The translations under genes were made by a program, and so were the position numbers. Under the pieces are notes generated by a model. It worked only from the letters and a program-made list of their open reading frames with translations, searched no databases and was not told where the DNA came from. From Polyangiaceae bacterium (GTDB taxonomy: Bacteria > Myxococcota_A > Polyangia > Polyangiales > Polyangiaceae): a stretch of DNA of 64,000 nt. Shown in pieces: positions 19,650 to 29,422 of the stretch (position 1 is its first letter; every line of letters begins with the position of its first letter). The stretch lies in assembly GCA_025936045.1 (NCBI GenBank), contig JAICUB010000013.1, forward strand, positions 62,001-126,000, read 5' to 3'.

Positions 19650-20324
19650 CGGCTGCGGCGCGCCGCCGGTCGATTTCACGGCGGGGCCCTTGGTTTCGGC
19701 GCCGGCGTCGGCGGGACCACCCTGGTTGTACATGGTGATCACGCGATCGGTCACGTCGAGGTCGCTGCGCGAATACGGCACGGCTTGCTTGTCGACGACC
19801 ACGTCGAAGCCTTCCTGCGTCGCGAGGCGGCGGATGATGCCCATCGCCTTCTGGAAGATCGGCTGCGTCAGCTCGCCCTGCTTCTTCTGCAGCTCCTTGT
19901 TGTATTCGACGAACACCGTCTGGAGCTGAACCATCTCGCGCTGCCACTTGTCGGCTCGCTTGGCGAACGCGGTCTTGCTCAAGACCTCGCGCTGCTTGTC
20001 GAGATCGTCCTTCTCCTTCTGCAGATCCTCTTGCTTCTTGTCGAGCTCGCGCTGGCGGCTGTCGAAGAGCTTCTTCAGCGTCGCCTGCATGCGCAAGCCG
20101 TCCTCCGTCTCCATGACGGCACGCTGCGTGTCGACCACGCCGACCCGCATGCTCTGAGCGGAGGCGGGCAAAGCGACGGCCAGAAGGGCGAGGACGAGAG
20201 TGAGAACCCGGGGGAGCGCGGAAACGGACATGGCGGGGGGGCGTAGCGTTTGGCCCATGGGCCGTCAAGTGGGGACCCCACGACGGCGCGATGCGCCACG
20301 CCGAGGGCGTGCTCTCGCGCGCAT

Positions 20325-21644
20325 TTAGATAAGGACGCTGTCGTCGAGCTCCGCCGTCTCGAGGTCCGCCACGCTGCTCGTTTCTTCGTCACGGCGCGTC
20401 GCGAGCTCGTAGAGATCGACGAAGACGCCCGGGTGGGCGCGGACGGCTTCGAGGAAGCGCTCGCGCGGGAGCAGAAGCGTGACGGTGGGGTGGTTCGCGA
20501 CCACGTCGGCGTTCGCCGGCCGTCGCAGCACGAGCGCGACCTCGCCGACCACCTCGCCCGGACCGAGCCGCGCGACCACGGTCTTGTCGGTCGGCTCCTT
20601 GTAGACGACGGAGACCTCGCCCGAGGCGATGAGAAAGAGCCCGTCGGTCTGCTGGCCCTGGTTGATGAGCCGTTCACCCGGCTCGAACGTGCGAATGGCG
20701 AAGCGCTTCACGAGCGCCGAGCGCTCCGCGGGGTTCACGCTGTGCAGAATGGGGCTCGTGCGGATCAGGTTGTCGAGCATGCGCCGCCGGCAGTACACGG
20801 CGAACTCGCGGCCGAGCTCCGGATTCTTGGTCACGGCGGCGTCGAGGTCGGCCTTGCGCGCGACGAGCAGCACGACCGGCGACGCGGTGGTGACGGTGGC
20901 CGTACGCGGAGCGCGTGAAAGTAGCGCCATCTCGCCGACGAGCGCGCCGTTGCCGAGGCGCGCGAGGTGCACCGGGCCCGAGGAGCGGAGCGCGTGCCGG
21001 CTCACGTCGACCTCGCCGCGGGCGACGACGAACGCCTCGCTGCCGACGGCGCCCTCTTCGACGATCTTCAGATTCGTGCCGTAGAGCTTCGGTTGGAAGA
21101 GCTCGACGAAGGCGCGGAGCGGCGCGCGGTCGAGCGACGAGAAGAGCGGAGCGGCGGGCAGCGCTCCTTCGCCGCTCGGAAGCGTGAGCAGGTGCTCGGC
21201 GGACGCGCGGACGGCTTTGGTGGCGCGCGCGACGAGCGCCGCCTTGTCGAGCGAGCTCGCGAGCGCCTTGGCGCTCGGACCTACCGTCGGCAGCGCGGGC
21301 GGCGCCTGGCGTTTGATGCGCGCCGAGTCGCGCGCGTAGGCCGTGGCGGCCGCGTCGTAGAGCGCCGCAGCGTCGAGCCCGAGCTCGCGTGCGAAGCCGC
21401 CGATCGCGATCGCGAGCGGCAGGTTACCGAGGTCGATGGCGCGCTCCGCGGCGGCGCGCAGGCCGTCCGCGAACGCGGCCGGCTCGCCGAGCTTCGCGCC
21501 GAGATACGCGCTCAGAAAGAGCGCCAGCGGATCGGTGAGATGCGCTTCGAGCACGGCCACCGCGCCCCGAAGCCCCGCCGCATGGTCGCCCTTGGCCCAC
21601 GCCTCGAGCGCCTGGTCGAGTGTGCCCGGCTCCTTGTCGCCCAT
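20325..21644 (-). CDS. protein with two cyclic-nucleotide-binding domains
   Basis: Cytosolic protein of 439 residues. A helical N-terminal half, possibly TPR-like, is followed by two CNB folds. The first spans about 170-290 (IVEEGAVGSEAFVVARGEVDV then GALVGEMALLSRAPRTATV). The second spans about 305-415 (GERLINQGQQTDGLFLIASGEV then GEVVGEVALVLRRPANADV). The phosphate-binding cassettes keep the GE-x-ALL/AL and R-x-A pattern, so binding of cAMP, cGMP or a related ligand is plausible. There is no output enzyme or DNA-binding domain, suggesting a protein-interaction regulator. Confidence 0.82.
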   Translation of the reverse strand: MGDKEPGTLDQALEAWAKGDHAAGLRGAVAVLEAHLTDPLALFLSAYLGAKLGEPAAFADGLRAAAERAIDLGNLPLAIAIGGFARELGLDAAALYDAAATAYARDSARIKRQAPPALPTVGPSAKALASSLDKAALVARATKAVRASAEHLLTLPSGEGALPAAPLFSSLDRAPLRAFVELFQPKLYGTNLKIVEEGAVGSEAFVVARGEVDVSRHALRSSGPVHLARLGNGALVGEMALLSRAPRTATVTTASPVVLLVARKADLDAAVTKNPELGREFAVYCRRRMLDNLIRTSPILHSVNPAERSALVKRFAIRTFEPGERLINQGQQTDGLFLIASGEVSVVYKEPTDKTVVARLGPGEVVGEVALVLRRPANADVVANHPTVTLLLPRERFLEAVRAHPGVFVDLYELATRRDEETSSVADLETAELDDSVLI

Positions 21645-21747
21645 GCGCCGATTGTTACCCGCCCGAGCGGCTCGGTGAAAGCCACGCGCGGACGGCCGCG
21701 AAACTTCAGCCGTTCGGCGCCGTCCCGCGGCCCGTACGGCTCCCGCC

Positions 21748-22809
21748 TCAGCCGTTCGGCTTGTTCGGGTCGCGCGCCTCGCTTCCGCGCGCGATGGCGG
21801 CGCTCATGGCCTCGGCCGCGGCGGCCACGAGCGGCACCACGATCGGATAATCCATGCGGGTCGGACCAATCACGCCGACCGCCCCGCCCGGCTCGCCGCG
21901 CTCCTGGTAGCGAGCGGCGACCAGGCTCACCGGGAAACCGAGCCCCGACGTCTCTTCGCCCAAAAAGACCTGCACGCGATCGGACACGAGCGCGCGGTCG
22001 AGCAACCCCACCAAACGTTCGCGGTCGTCGAGCGCGCGCAAGAGCTCGCGCATTCGCTCGACGCTGCCGAACTCGGGGCGATCGAGCAAAAGCGTCTGTC
22101 CTTCGATCACGACGTCGGCGATGCGAGCGGCGCCTTCCGCGGTCGAGCGCACGAGCGAGTAGCCGAGCTCGTGGAGCGCACCGAGCTCCGCGCGGCGCGC
22201 GCTCATGCTCTCGTGGATGGCGTCACGGAGCGCGGGTAGCGTACGCCCCGGCGCGACCTCTTCGAGCATGCCGTGAAGGCGGTCGAGATCCGACTCCGCG
22301 ATCGGCGCCTCCACGCGGAGAAAGCGGTTCTCCACCGTGCCGTCGAGAAACACGGCCACGGCGAGCATCTCGCCCGGGCGCGTCGCGATGAACCTGAGCT
22401 TCAAGAGCGTGCGCGTCTCGGCGCGCGCGCGCAGGATGAGGGCGGGGGCGCCGCTCAGGTCGGCGAGCAGCTTGCCGGTCTCACGCGGGATGTCGGCGTC
22501 GGGGCGCAGATCCTCGAGCCACTCGCTGATGCGACCGGCATCGTCGGCCGGCAGCTTCTGCACCTGCATCAGCGCGTCGATGAAGAGCCTGAACGCGAGC
22601 TCCGTCGGGATGCGGCCGGCAGAGGTGTGGGGTTGCGCGAGGTAGCCTTCGTCTTCGAGATCCGCGAGGACGTTCCTGATCGTCGCGGGAGACAGCGAAA
22701 AGCCGTACTTTTTGCTGAGGAGACGACTGCCGACCGGCTCGCCGGATGCGATGAACTCCGTCACGACCGCGTACAGAACCGAGCGGGCTCGTTTTGAGAG
22801 GGGGTTCAA
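21748..22809 (-). CDS. hrcA: heat-inducible transcription repressor HrcA
   Basis: DNA-binding repressor of class I heat-shock genes, 353 residues, normal for the family. The N-terminal winged helix shows EPVGSRLLSKKYGFSLSPATIR and VLADLEDEGYLAQPHTSAGRIP, which are diagnostic. The central GAF-like region and C-terminal strand (GVIGPTRMDYPIVVPLV) are complete. The start is TTG at 22809; an overlapping ATG lies in another frame. hrcA usually precedes grpE-dnaK, but here the next gene is a cyclic-nucleotide-binding protein. No CIRCE operator is recognisable upstream. Confidence 0.94.
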   Translation of the reverse strand: MNPLSKRARSVLYAVVTEFIASGEPVGSRLLSKKYGFSLSPATIRNVLADLEDEGYLAQPHTSAGRIPTELAFRLFIDALMQVQKLPADDAGRISEWLEDLRPDADIPRETGKLLADLSGAPALILRARAETRTLLKLRFIATRPGEMLAVAVFLDGTVENRFLRVEAPIAESDLDRLHGMLEEVAPGRTLPALRDAIHESMSARRAELGALHELGYSLVRSTAEGAARIADVVIEGQTLLLDRPEFGSVERMRELLRALDDRERLVGLLDRALVSDRVQVFLGEETSGLGFPVSLVAARYQERGEPGGAVGVIGPTRMDYPIVVPLVAAAAEAMSAAIARGSEARDPNKPNG

Positions 22810-22886
22810 GTCGCTTCATTTTGGGCCGTCCTCGTGGCCGAGGTCAAACGCCACTCAAATAAGTGCGCGGTCTCAAGGCGAAATCC

Positions 22887-22915
22887 TTGACAGTATTGGG
22901 GCAGGCCGTGATGAT
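22887..22915 (+). promoter_or_regulatory. sigma70-type promoter for the response regulator
   Basis: A perfect TTGACA -35 (22887-22892), a 17-base spacer and GATGAT (22910-22915) as -10, with four of six matches, precede the TTG start at 22951. It is the best canonical promoter I found in the window. Confidence 0.55.
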
Positions 22916-22950
22916 CCCGCTGCGACCGCTAACTTCTTCTGGGAGCGCGC

Positions 22951-23808
22951 TTGACCACGACCCTGTTGGCCGTCGACGACAGCAAAACGATGCGGAAGGT
23001 GCTCGAGATCACCTTCTCGGGCGAGGAATTTCGGCTGCTGCTTTGCGGGAGCGCCGCGGAGGCCCTCGGTAAGCTGGCTGAGAAGCCGAGCGTCGCCGTG
23101 GTCGACGCCGGGCTCGAAGGCACGAGCGGCTACGAACTGTGCCGTCAGCTCAAAGCGGCGCAGCCGGGGCTCGGGGTCGTGATCCTCTCGAGCAAACAGC
23201 AGCCGTACGATCGAGCGCTCGGTGGCCAAGTCGGTGCGGACGACTTCACCGACAAGCCGTTCGACACCCAGCAGCTCATCGACAAGGTGAGCGCCCTCGC
23301 GAAGAAAGCGCCGGCCGCCGGCGCCGCCGCGCCCGCGCCCGCGCCGGCCGCCGCGGCTCCGCGTTCCACGACGCTCTCTTACGGAGCTAACCCCCTCGCG
23401 AGCGCACCCGCGGCACCCGTGCCGGCGCCGGTCGCCGCCGCACCCGCGCAGAACCCCATGCGTCAAACCGCGCCGGGTCTCGCCGCGGGCCCGGCATTCG
23501 CCTCGCGGGCGCCGACGATGCTCGGCGCAGCCGTTCCACCCGAGGTGCGCAGCGCGGCTCCCACGCCGCCGACGGCTCCGCTCGGTTCCGCGCCGTCCCG
23601 CGCGCCGGCCGCACCCGCGGTCGCCGCCGCCACCACCAACGGCGCCGACTTCGCCCAAAAGCTCGGTGGCCTCGGCTTGACCCCGCAGCAGATCGAAGGC
23701 GTTTTGAGCCTCTCGCGTGAGGTGCTCGAGCGCGTCGTGTGGGAAGTCGTTCCCACGTTGGCCGAAACGCTGATCCGCGAAGAGATCCAGCGTTTGACCA
23801 AGGAATAG
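22951..23808 (+). CDS. response regulator with receiver and conserved C-terminal helical motif
   Basis: Signalling protein of 285 residues. The receiver domain (1-125) is intact: acidic pair in LLAVDDSKTMRKV, phosphoacceptor Asp in VAVVDAGLEG, and Lys in DDFTDKPFD. An Ala/Pro-rich linker of about 100 residues leads to a short C-terminal block, LSREVLERVVWEVVPTLAET, a motif I associate with receiver proteins of delta-type bacteria, probably for protein contacts. There is no DNA-binding domain. It starts with TTG behind GGGAG and a TTGACA promoter. It is divergent from hrcA and lies 50 bp upstream of valS. Confidence 0.85.
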   Translation: MTTTLLAVDDSKTMRKVLEITFSGEEFRLLLCGSAAEALGKLAEKPSVAVVDAGLEGTSGYELCRQLKAAQPGLGVVILSSKQQPYDRALGGQVGADDFTDKPFDTQQLIDKVSALAKKAPAAGAAAPAPAPAAAAPRSTTLSYGANPLASAPAAPVPAPVAAAPAQNPMRQTAPGLAAGPAFASRAPTMLGAAVPPEVRSAAPTPPTAPLGSAPSRAPAAPAVAAATTNGADFAQKLGGLGLTPQQIEGVLSLSREVLERVVWEVVPTLAETLIREEIQRLTKE

Positions 23809-23841
23809 TCGGGCCTCGCTCCTACGGCAGGCGCGGTCGAG

Positions 23842-23847
23842 TAAACT
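23842..23847 (+). promoter_or_regulatory. putative -10 element of valS
   Basis: TAAACT ends 11 bases before the valS ATG, within the 50-bp gap after the response regulator. It suggests valS has its own short-leader promoter. Confidence 0.35.
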
Positions 23848-23858
23848 CCGCCGCCCCG

Positions 23859-26660
23859 ATGCCCGAGTCTGAACTACCGAAAGCCTACGAGCCCGCGAGC
23901 GTAGAGCCGCGCTGGTACGAGTTCTGGGAACAGCACGGCGTCTTCAACGCGTCGCTCGACCCCAAGGACACGCGGCCCGTCTACGTCATCCCCATGCCGC
24001 CCCCGAACGTGACGGGGTCGCTGCACATGGGGCACGCGCTCTACACGATCCAGGACGTCATCATCCGGCACGCGCGCATGCGCGGGCTGAACGTACTCTG
24101 GCAACCGGGCATCGACCACGCGGGCATCTCGACGCAAGTCGTCGTCGAGCGGCAGCTCAAGCGCGAGGGCAAGACGCGCCACGACCTCGGGCGCGAAGCC
24201 TTCATCGAACGCGTGTTCGCGTGGAAGGAGCAGAGCGGCGGACGCATCCTCGAGCAGATGCGCGTGCTCGGCTTCTCCGCCGATTGGCCGCGCCAAAAAT
24301 TCACGATGGATCCGGACATGTCGCGCGCCGTGCGCGAGGCGTTCGTCCGGCTCTACGAGCAAGGCCTCATCTATCGCGCGACGCGGCTCGTCAATTGGGA
24401 CGTCGAATCGCGGACCGTGCTCTCCGATCTCGAAGTGGAGACGGAAGAGAACGTCCAGGGCGAGCTCTACGAATTCGCCTACCAGGTAGCCGGCGCGGAC
24501 GCTTCGCTCGGCGCGACGGAGCTCGTCGTCGCGACCACGCGCCCCGAAACGATGCTGGGCGACACCGCGGTCGCCGTGCATCCCGACGACCCGCGCTTCA
24601 CCCACCTCCACGGGAAGAAGCTCGCCCACCCCTTCGTCGACCGCGAAATCCCCGTCATCACCGATCCGGTGCTGGTCGACATGGCGTTCGGCACCGGCGC
24701 GGTGAAGGTGACCCCCGCTCACGACTTCAACGACTTCGCCACCGGCAAGCGGCACGGCCTCGCGGAAATCGCCGTGATCGGTCCGAACGGGGCGATGAAC
24801 GAACAAGCAGGTGAATTCGCCGGGCTCGACCGCTTCGCCGCCCGCAAGGCGGTGAAGAAGCGGCTCGCCGAGCTCGGTCTCGCGCGCGGGTCGAAGCCGC
24901 ACACGATGACGCTCCCGCGCTCGCAGCGCACGAACAGCGTCGTCGAGCCGATGATCTCGACGCAATGGTTCGTGAAGATGGAGCCGCTCGCCGTGCCCGC
25001 GCTCGAAGCGGTGCGCGCCGGCAAGACACGCATCGTGCCCGAGGAATGGGTAAAGACGTGGGAGCACTGGCTCACCAACATCCAGGACTGGTGCATCTCG
25101 CGCCAGCTCTGGTGGGGCCACCAAATCCCCGCGTTCTATTGCGTGAGCTGCAGCCACGTGAACGTGACGCGCGCAGACCCGACGAAGTGCGAAAAGTGCG
25201 GCAGCGCCGAGCTCGAGCGCGATCCCGACGTGCTCGACACCTGGTTTTCGAGCGGTCTTTGGCCGTTCTCCACGCTCGGCTGGCCCGACAAAACACTCGC
25301 GCTCGAGCGCTTCTATCCCGCGAACGATCTCGAGACCGGCTACGACATCCTGTTCTTCTGGGTCGCGCGCATGCTGATGCTGGGCCTCCATTTCATGGGC
25401 GAGGTGCCGTTCAGGCGCGTGCTCCTGCACGGCATGGTCGTCGACGAAGTCGGCGACAAGATGAGCAAGGTGAAGGGCAACACGCTCGACCCGCTCGACT
25501 TGATCCAGGGCGCCGAGTTCGAAAACCTCGTCAAAAAATCGCTGCCCGACGCGCCGCTCGACGAGGCGATGGCGAAGTTCAAGAAGGCGTATCCCTCCGC
25601 CGCGCAAATGGGCAAGGGCTTCGCGGCGTACGGCACGGACGCGCTGCGCCTCACGCTCGTGAGTTACTCGCCGCAGGCCAAGCGCATCGCGCTCTCGCCC
25701 GCGCGCATCGACGGCTACCGCCGCTTCTGCAACAAGCTCTACAACGCGACCCGCTTCGCGCTCGCCTACGTCGCGGACGAAGCGCCGAGCGGCGCCGTTC
25801 CGGTCGCCACGCTGCTACAAAACCGCTGGATTTTGAGCCGGTTCGCGCGAGCGGTCGCGGCGAGCACGCTCGGCATCGAAGAGTTCCGGCTCGATGACGG
25901 CTCGGGCGCGCTTTATCACTTCGTGTGGGACGAGCTTTGCGACTGGTTCCTCGAGATGTCGAAGCCGGTCTTCGCGAACGGGACGGACGCCGAGAAGGCG
26001 GAGACGCGCGCCGTCCTCGCGCACGTGCTCGAGGGTTCGCTCCGCGCGCTCCATCCTTACGCGCCCTTCGTCACCGAAGAGCTCTGGCAGCGCCTCCCGC
26101 GTCCCGCGTCGCGCCCGGTGTCGCTCGCGCTCGCTCCCTACCCGGGCGCCGCCGACGGTCGCGCGGACGCCGCTGCCGAACGCGACATGGCGCTCCTGAT
26201 GTCGGCCGTCGGTGTCGCGCGCACGACTCGCAGCGAGAACGAGCTGCACCCTACCGCCAAGGTTCCGCTCGAACTCCGCACGGCCGACGCACACGCGCGC
26301 GCGGTGTTGAAAGCCGAAGCTCGTGCGATTGAATTTTTGGTGGGCACGGCGGGGCCCGTCGTGATCGCCGAACCGGGCGGCGCGCGACCCGCTGGCACGG
26401 TGCTCGACGTAGCCGGGGACGTCGAAGTGCTCGTGGGTCTCCGCGGCCTGGTCGACAAGGCGCGAGCCGCCGAGCGCAGCGCGCGTGCGCTCAAAGCCGT
26501 CGAGAAGGACATCGTCATCATGACGAAGCGGCTCGAGAACAAGAACTTCGTCGCGAACGCGCCGCCCGAGGTCGTGACCGAAGCGCGCGCGCAGCTCGCG
26601 CAGCTCGAGCGACAGCGCGCGCGCCTGCTCGAAGCACGGAAGCTCATCGAAGAGCTGTGA
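23859..26660 (+). CDS. valS: valyl-tRNA synthetase
   Basis: Class I aminoacyl-tRNA synthetase of 933 residues that charges tRNA-Val in the cytosol. The HIGH motif is GSLHMGHAL (about residue 57), and the KMSKS motif appears as DKMSKVKGN (about 534). The editing domain contains TTRPETMLGDTAVAVHPDD and the threonine-rich segments expected for Val/Thr discrimination. The C-terminal coiled-coil arm (LVDKARAAERSARALKAVEK onward) is complete. The ATG at 23859 begins the conserved LPKAYEPASVEPRWYEFWE segment. The next gene starts inside its stop codon. Confidence 0.97.
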   Translation: MPESELPKAYEPASVEPRWYEFWEQHGVFNASLDPKDTRPVYVIPMPPPNVTGSLHMGHALYTIQDVIIRHARMRGLNVLWQPGIDHAGISTQVVVERQLKREGKTRHDLGREAFIERVFAWKEQSGGRILEQMRVLGFSADWPRQKFTMDPDMSRAVREAFVRLYEQGLIYRATRLVNWDVESRTVLSDLEVETEENVQGELYEFAYQVAGADASLGATELVVATTRPETMLGDTAVAVHPDDPRFTHLHGKKLAHPFVDREIPVITDPVLVDMAFGTGAVKVTPAHDFNDFATGKRHGLAEIAVIGPNGAMNEQAGEFAGLDRFAARKAVKKRLAELGLARGSKPHTMTLPRSQRTNSVVEPMISTQWFVKMEPLAVPALEAVRAGKTRIVPEEWVKTWEHWLTNIQDWCISRQLWWGHQIPAFYCVSCSHVNVTRADPTKCEKCGSAELERDPDVLDTWFSSGLWPFSTLGWPDKTLALERFYPANDLETGYDILFFWVARMLMLGLHFMGEVPFRRVLLHGMVVDEVGDKMSKVKGNTLDPLDLIQGAEFENLVKKSLPDAPLDEAMAKFKKAYPSAAQMGKGFAAYGTDALRLTLVSYSPQAKRIALSPARIDGYRRFCNKLYNATRFALAYVADEAPSGAVPVATLLQNRWILSRFARAVAASTLGIEEFRLDDGSGALYHFVWDELCDWFLEMSKPVFANGTDAEKAETRAVLAHVLEGSLRALHPYAPFVTEELWQRLPRPASRPVSLALAPYPGAADGRADAAAERDMALLMSAVGVARTTRSENELHPTAKVPLELRTADAHARAVLKAEARAIEFLVGTAGPVVIAEPGGARPAGTVLDVAGDVEVLVGLRGLVDKARAAERSARALKAVEKDIVIMTKRLENKNFVANAPPEVVTEARAQLAQLERQRARLLEARKLIEEL

Positions 26661-28321
26661 GCCGCGGGGTAGCTACCCAGATGCCGACCGACAGGCGGAG
26701 TTTCGAACGCTCGAGGAACCGGTTCGTCGCGTGGGTACGCGGCAGGCGCTCGCCGGCCGTGCTCGGCGTCGCCGCCGTCTGGTTCGTTCTCACGCTCGCC
26801 GCCGTGCTCTGGTCCGAGGGCCTCGGCCCACACGTGTTCCTCTCGCCGGACGAGATGGCGAACCGACAAGCCGCGGGCATCATCAGCGCTACGGGCCGTC
26901 CGTTCCTCGAGCTGCCGTTCGCCGATCCGGAGAACCTCGCGCACCCGCGTCCCTGGATCACGCGCGGCAACGTCGCCTTGCCGATTTACCCGCCGGTGAC
27001 GCTCTACTTCTACGCGTTCCTCACCTGGCTCGGTGGCTTCGGCGAGCTCTTGCTCGTGCTCTTGCCGGCGAGCGGTGCCGCTGCGTTCGCGGCCGGCATG
27101 GCACGGCTGCTCCCGCCGGGGCGGCGCTGGCTCGCACTCTTCGCGCCCGCGCTCGGCGTGTCCTCGCTGTATTGGCTCTTCCGCCCGTGGATGAACATCT
27201 GCGCGCTGCTCACGTGCCTGTGCTGGGCGTCGAACTTCTGGAGCCTCTGGCGCGTCGAAAAGCGCGCCGGCTATCTCAGCGCGGCGCTGTTGTGCGTCGG
27301 GGCAGGTGTCGCCGCGCGGCCGGACGTCGCCGCCTACGTCCTGCTCGCGGCGCTGATTCTCGGCGTCGGTGCCGAGCCGAAAGCGTGGCGGCGCACGTTC
27401 GTCCTCGTGTGCGTGGCAGGAGCGTTCGCGGTCGTCCCCAATCTGGTCGGAAACTACCTCGTCACGGGCCAACCGTTTCGCGCCGCGTATCAGCTCGTGA
27501 TCGACGGCGAGCACCCGGGGCCGACGATGAACCCGGTCTACAAGCTGCTCGAGCTGCTCTTTTTTCCGCTGACTTTCCCGGGCTGGGCGTTCGTCGGGCA
27601 CGAGCTCGTGCGGTACTGGATCTTCTTGCAGCCGATGTGGCTCCTACTCGCCGCGCAGGTGAGTCTGGTATTCGTGCTCGCGCGCCGGCCACGGAGCGAG
27701 CGCATCGCCGCCGGGCTCGTGCTCGTGCTCGCGCTCGTGTTCATGATCTCGCGCATCGAAGCGGAGCTCTTCGGCGTGGGCCGCAAAGAACCATGGATCC
27801 ACGACAGCGTGCCGCGCTATTTCAGCCCCGTCTTCTTGCTCGCGAGCGTGTCGCCACTACTCGCGCTCGGCGAGGCGAAGAAAAGGTGGACCTTCATTTT
27901 CGGCTCGGTCGCGCTCGCCGCGCTCGCGGCCGTCAGCGTCGCGCAGGTCGTCTGGTCTTCACAGCAATCGGTGCTGCGCCATCACGAGCTTGCCGCGGCG
28001 GAGGAAGGCTGGCTCGAGAAGCTCGCGCGGCTCATCCCGCGGGACGCGATGGTGTACACGCCGACCCGGGACAAGGTGATCGGCGACCGCTACCTCGTCG
28101 GCTCGCTCCAGGAAGACGACCCGGATCTAGGGGCCGCGTCGATGCAGCGCGCCGTCGCGAGCTCCCGGCCCGTCTATTATTGGACGCACCGCGACACGCC
28201 GAAGAGCATGCGCCCCCTCGAACGCGCGCTCGGCCGGCGCAACCTGAGGCTCGTCAGAATAGACAGAGGGCTTCGCCTGTACAGGGTCGAACTGAACGCG
28301 CCAGGCGCGGAAAACCCCTGA
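26657..28321 (+). CDS. multi-pass GT-C-like membrane glycosyltransferase
   Basis: Integral inner-membrane protein of 554 residues with about ten hydrophobic helices. An acidic SPDEMAN motif in the first extracytoplasmic loop is the hallmark of GT-C enzymes using polyprenyl-phosphate sugar donors. The C-terminal ~120 residues are soluble. The GTG at 26657 overlaps the valS stop by 4 bp (GTGA); an in-frame ATG at 26681 is an alternative. The donor and acceptor are unknown. It begins the surface-glycan region that continues to 34163. Confidence 0.72.
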   Translation: MSRGVATQMPTDRRSFERSRNRFVAWVRGRRSPAVLGVAAVWFVLTLAAVLWSEGLGPHVFLSPDEMANRQAAGIISATGRPFLELPFADPENLAHPRPWITRGNVALPIYPPVTLYFYAFLTWLGGFGELLLVLLPASGAAAFAAGMARLLPPGRRWLALFAPALGVSSLYWLFRPWMNICALLTCLCWASNFWSLWRVEKRAGYLSAALLCVGAGVAARPDVAAYVLLAALILGVGAEPKAWRRTFVLVCVAGAFAVVPNLVGNYLVTGQPFRAAYQLVIDGEHPGPTMNPVYKLLELLFFPLTFPGWAFVGHELVRYWIFLQPMWLLLAAQVSLVFVLARRPRSERIAAGLVLVLALVFMISRIEAELFGVGRKEPWIHDSVPRYFSPVFLLASVSPLLALGEAKKRWTFIFGSVALAALAAVSVAQVVWSSQQSVLRHHELAAAEEGWLEKLARLIPRDAMVYTPTRDKVIGDRYLVGSLQEDDPDLGAASMQRAVASSRPVYYWTHRDTPKSMRPLERALGRRNLRLVRIDRGLRLYRVELNAPGAENP

Positions 28322-28342
28322 GCGCGGAGCGTCCGCTCCGGC

Positions 28343-29422
28343 TCAGCGCAGGGCGCGTACGCCCTCGTACACCTCACGCGTCCGCTCGGCCATGATGCGC
28401 CAAGAGAAGAGCGCCGCCCGCCGGATACCCTTCTCCGAAAGCGACGTCCGCAGCCGCTCGTCCTCGAGCACGCTCAGGAGACAGCGCGCGAGATCGGCCG
28501 CGTCGCCCGCTCGCGCCATGAGGCCCGCGTCTCCGATGAACTCGGGGGCGTCGAGCGTACCCGCCACGACGACCGGAGCGCCGCATGCCATCGCTTCCAG
28601 GCTCGTGAGTCCGAACCCGTAGCGCGAGGGGAACGTCATGACCGTCGCGCGCGCGTAGTACTCCGGGAGCTCGGCTTCCGGCACGAACCCGCGAAATTCG
28701 ACGTTCTCGAGCGCGAGCGCGCGCGCCAGGCTTTCGAGAGCGGGTCCATCCGCGTTCGGCTTGCCGCAAATCAAGAGCTTCGCGTCGGGGAACCTGCGCC
28801 CGACCTCCGCGAACGCCCGCAAGAGTACGTCCACGCCCTTCGCTCGGCTCACTTCCCCGAGGTAGAGCACCTCGCGCGCGCGACGCTCGATCGCAGGGCG
28901 TGGGAAGTACGTCGCATGGTCGAGCCCGAAATGAACGACGTGGACTTTGGAGGCTTCCGCGCCGTGCTCGGCGACGAGCTCGTCCTTCGTCACCTGAAAC
29001 GGCACGATCAAAGCGTCCGCGCGCTTGACGCTCACCGTCGTGCAGAAGCGGGCGTAGCCCATCTTCAAGCGCGAGTTGTAGCCGTGCACCTGAAACGGCA
29101 AGAGATCGTGGATCGAGACGACGAGGGGGCGTTTGAGACACGCGGCAGCGGCCGCGCCGGCCGGCGTCGAGAGCGCGTGATAAACGTCCGCTTTCATCCG
29201 CGGGAGCTCTGCGAAAACACGAGTGAGCTTGACGGCGGCGGCCACGGCGCCTTCCGACGAGCCGCCCGTGATCGCGGGGAGAGAGACGTGCGTGCCCGCG
29301 CGCTCGAGGTTCTCCGCGAGCTCGACGCTGTAGCGGTCCACGCCGCGGCCGCTCTCCCGCGTCGGAAAGAACGGGTAGCAAATCAAGCAAGCGTGGAGCG
29401 GCGAATTTTCGGCGGCGTTCAT
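28343..29422 (-). CDS. glycosyltransferase, GT-B fold (group 1/GT4-like)
   Basis: Cytosolic glycosyltransferase of 359 residues. The N-terminal domain carries the Gly-rich acceptor loop FFPTRESGRGVDRYSVELAE. The C-terminal domain has the donor-site pattern SRYGFGLTSLEAMACGAPVV, with the E-x7-E-like arrangement of nucleotide-sugar users. It is convergent with the GT-C gene. Its ATG overlaps the stop of the flippase-like gene by 4 bp, so the two are co-translated. The sugar is unknown. Confidence 0.88.
   Translation of the reverse strand: MNAAENSPLHACLICYPFFPTRESGRGVDRYSVELAENLERAGTHVSLPAITGGSSEGAVAAAVKLTRVFAELPRMKADVYHALSTPAGAAAAACLKRPLVVSIHDLLPFQVHGYNSRLKMGYARFCTTVSVKRADALIVPFQVTKDELVAEHGAEASKVHVVHFGLDHATYFPRPAIERRAREVLYLGEVSRAKGVDVLLRAFAEVGRRFPDAKLLICGKPNADGPALESLARALALENVEFRGFVPEAELPEYYARATVMTFPSRYGFGLTSLEAMACGAPVVVAGTLDAPEFIGDAGLMARAGDAADLARCLLSVLEDERLRTSLSEKGIRRAALFSWRIMAERTREVYEGVRALR

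Noticed and set aside
22849-22869. Possible CIRCE-like inverted repeat upstream of hrcA (CACT ... AGTG)
   Set aside because: Only four base pairs match, the arms lack the TTAG/CTAA ends and the spacing is six rather than nine bases.
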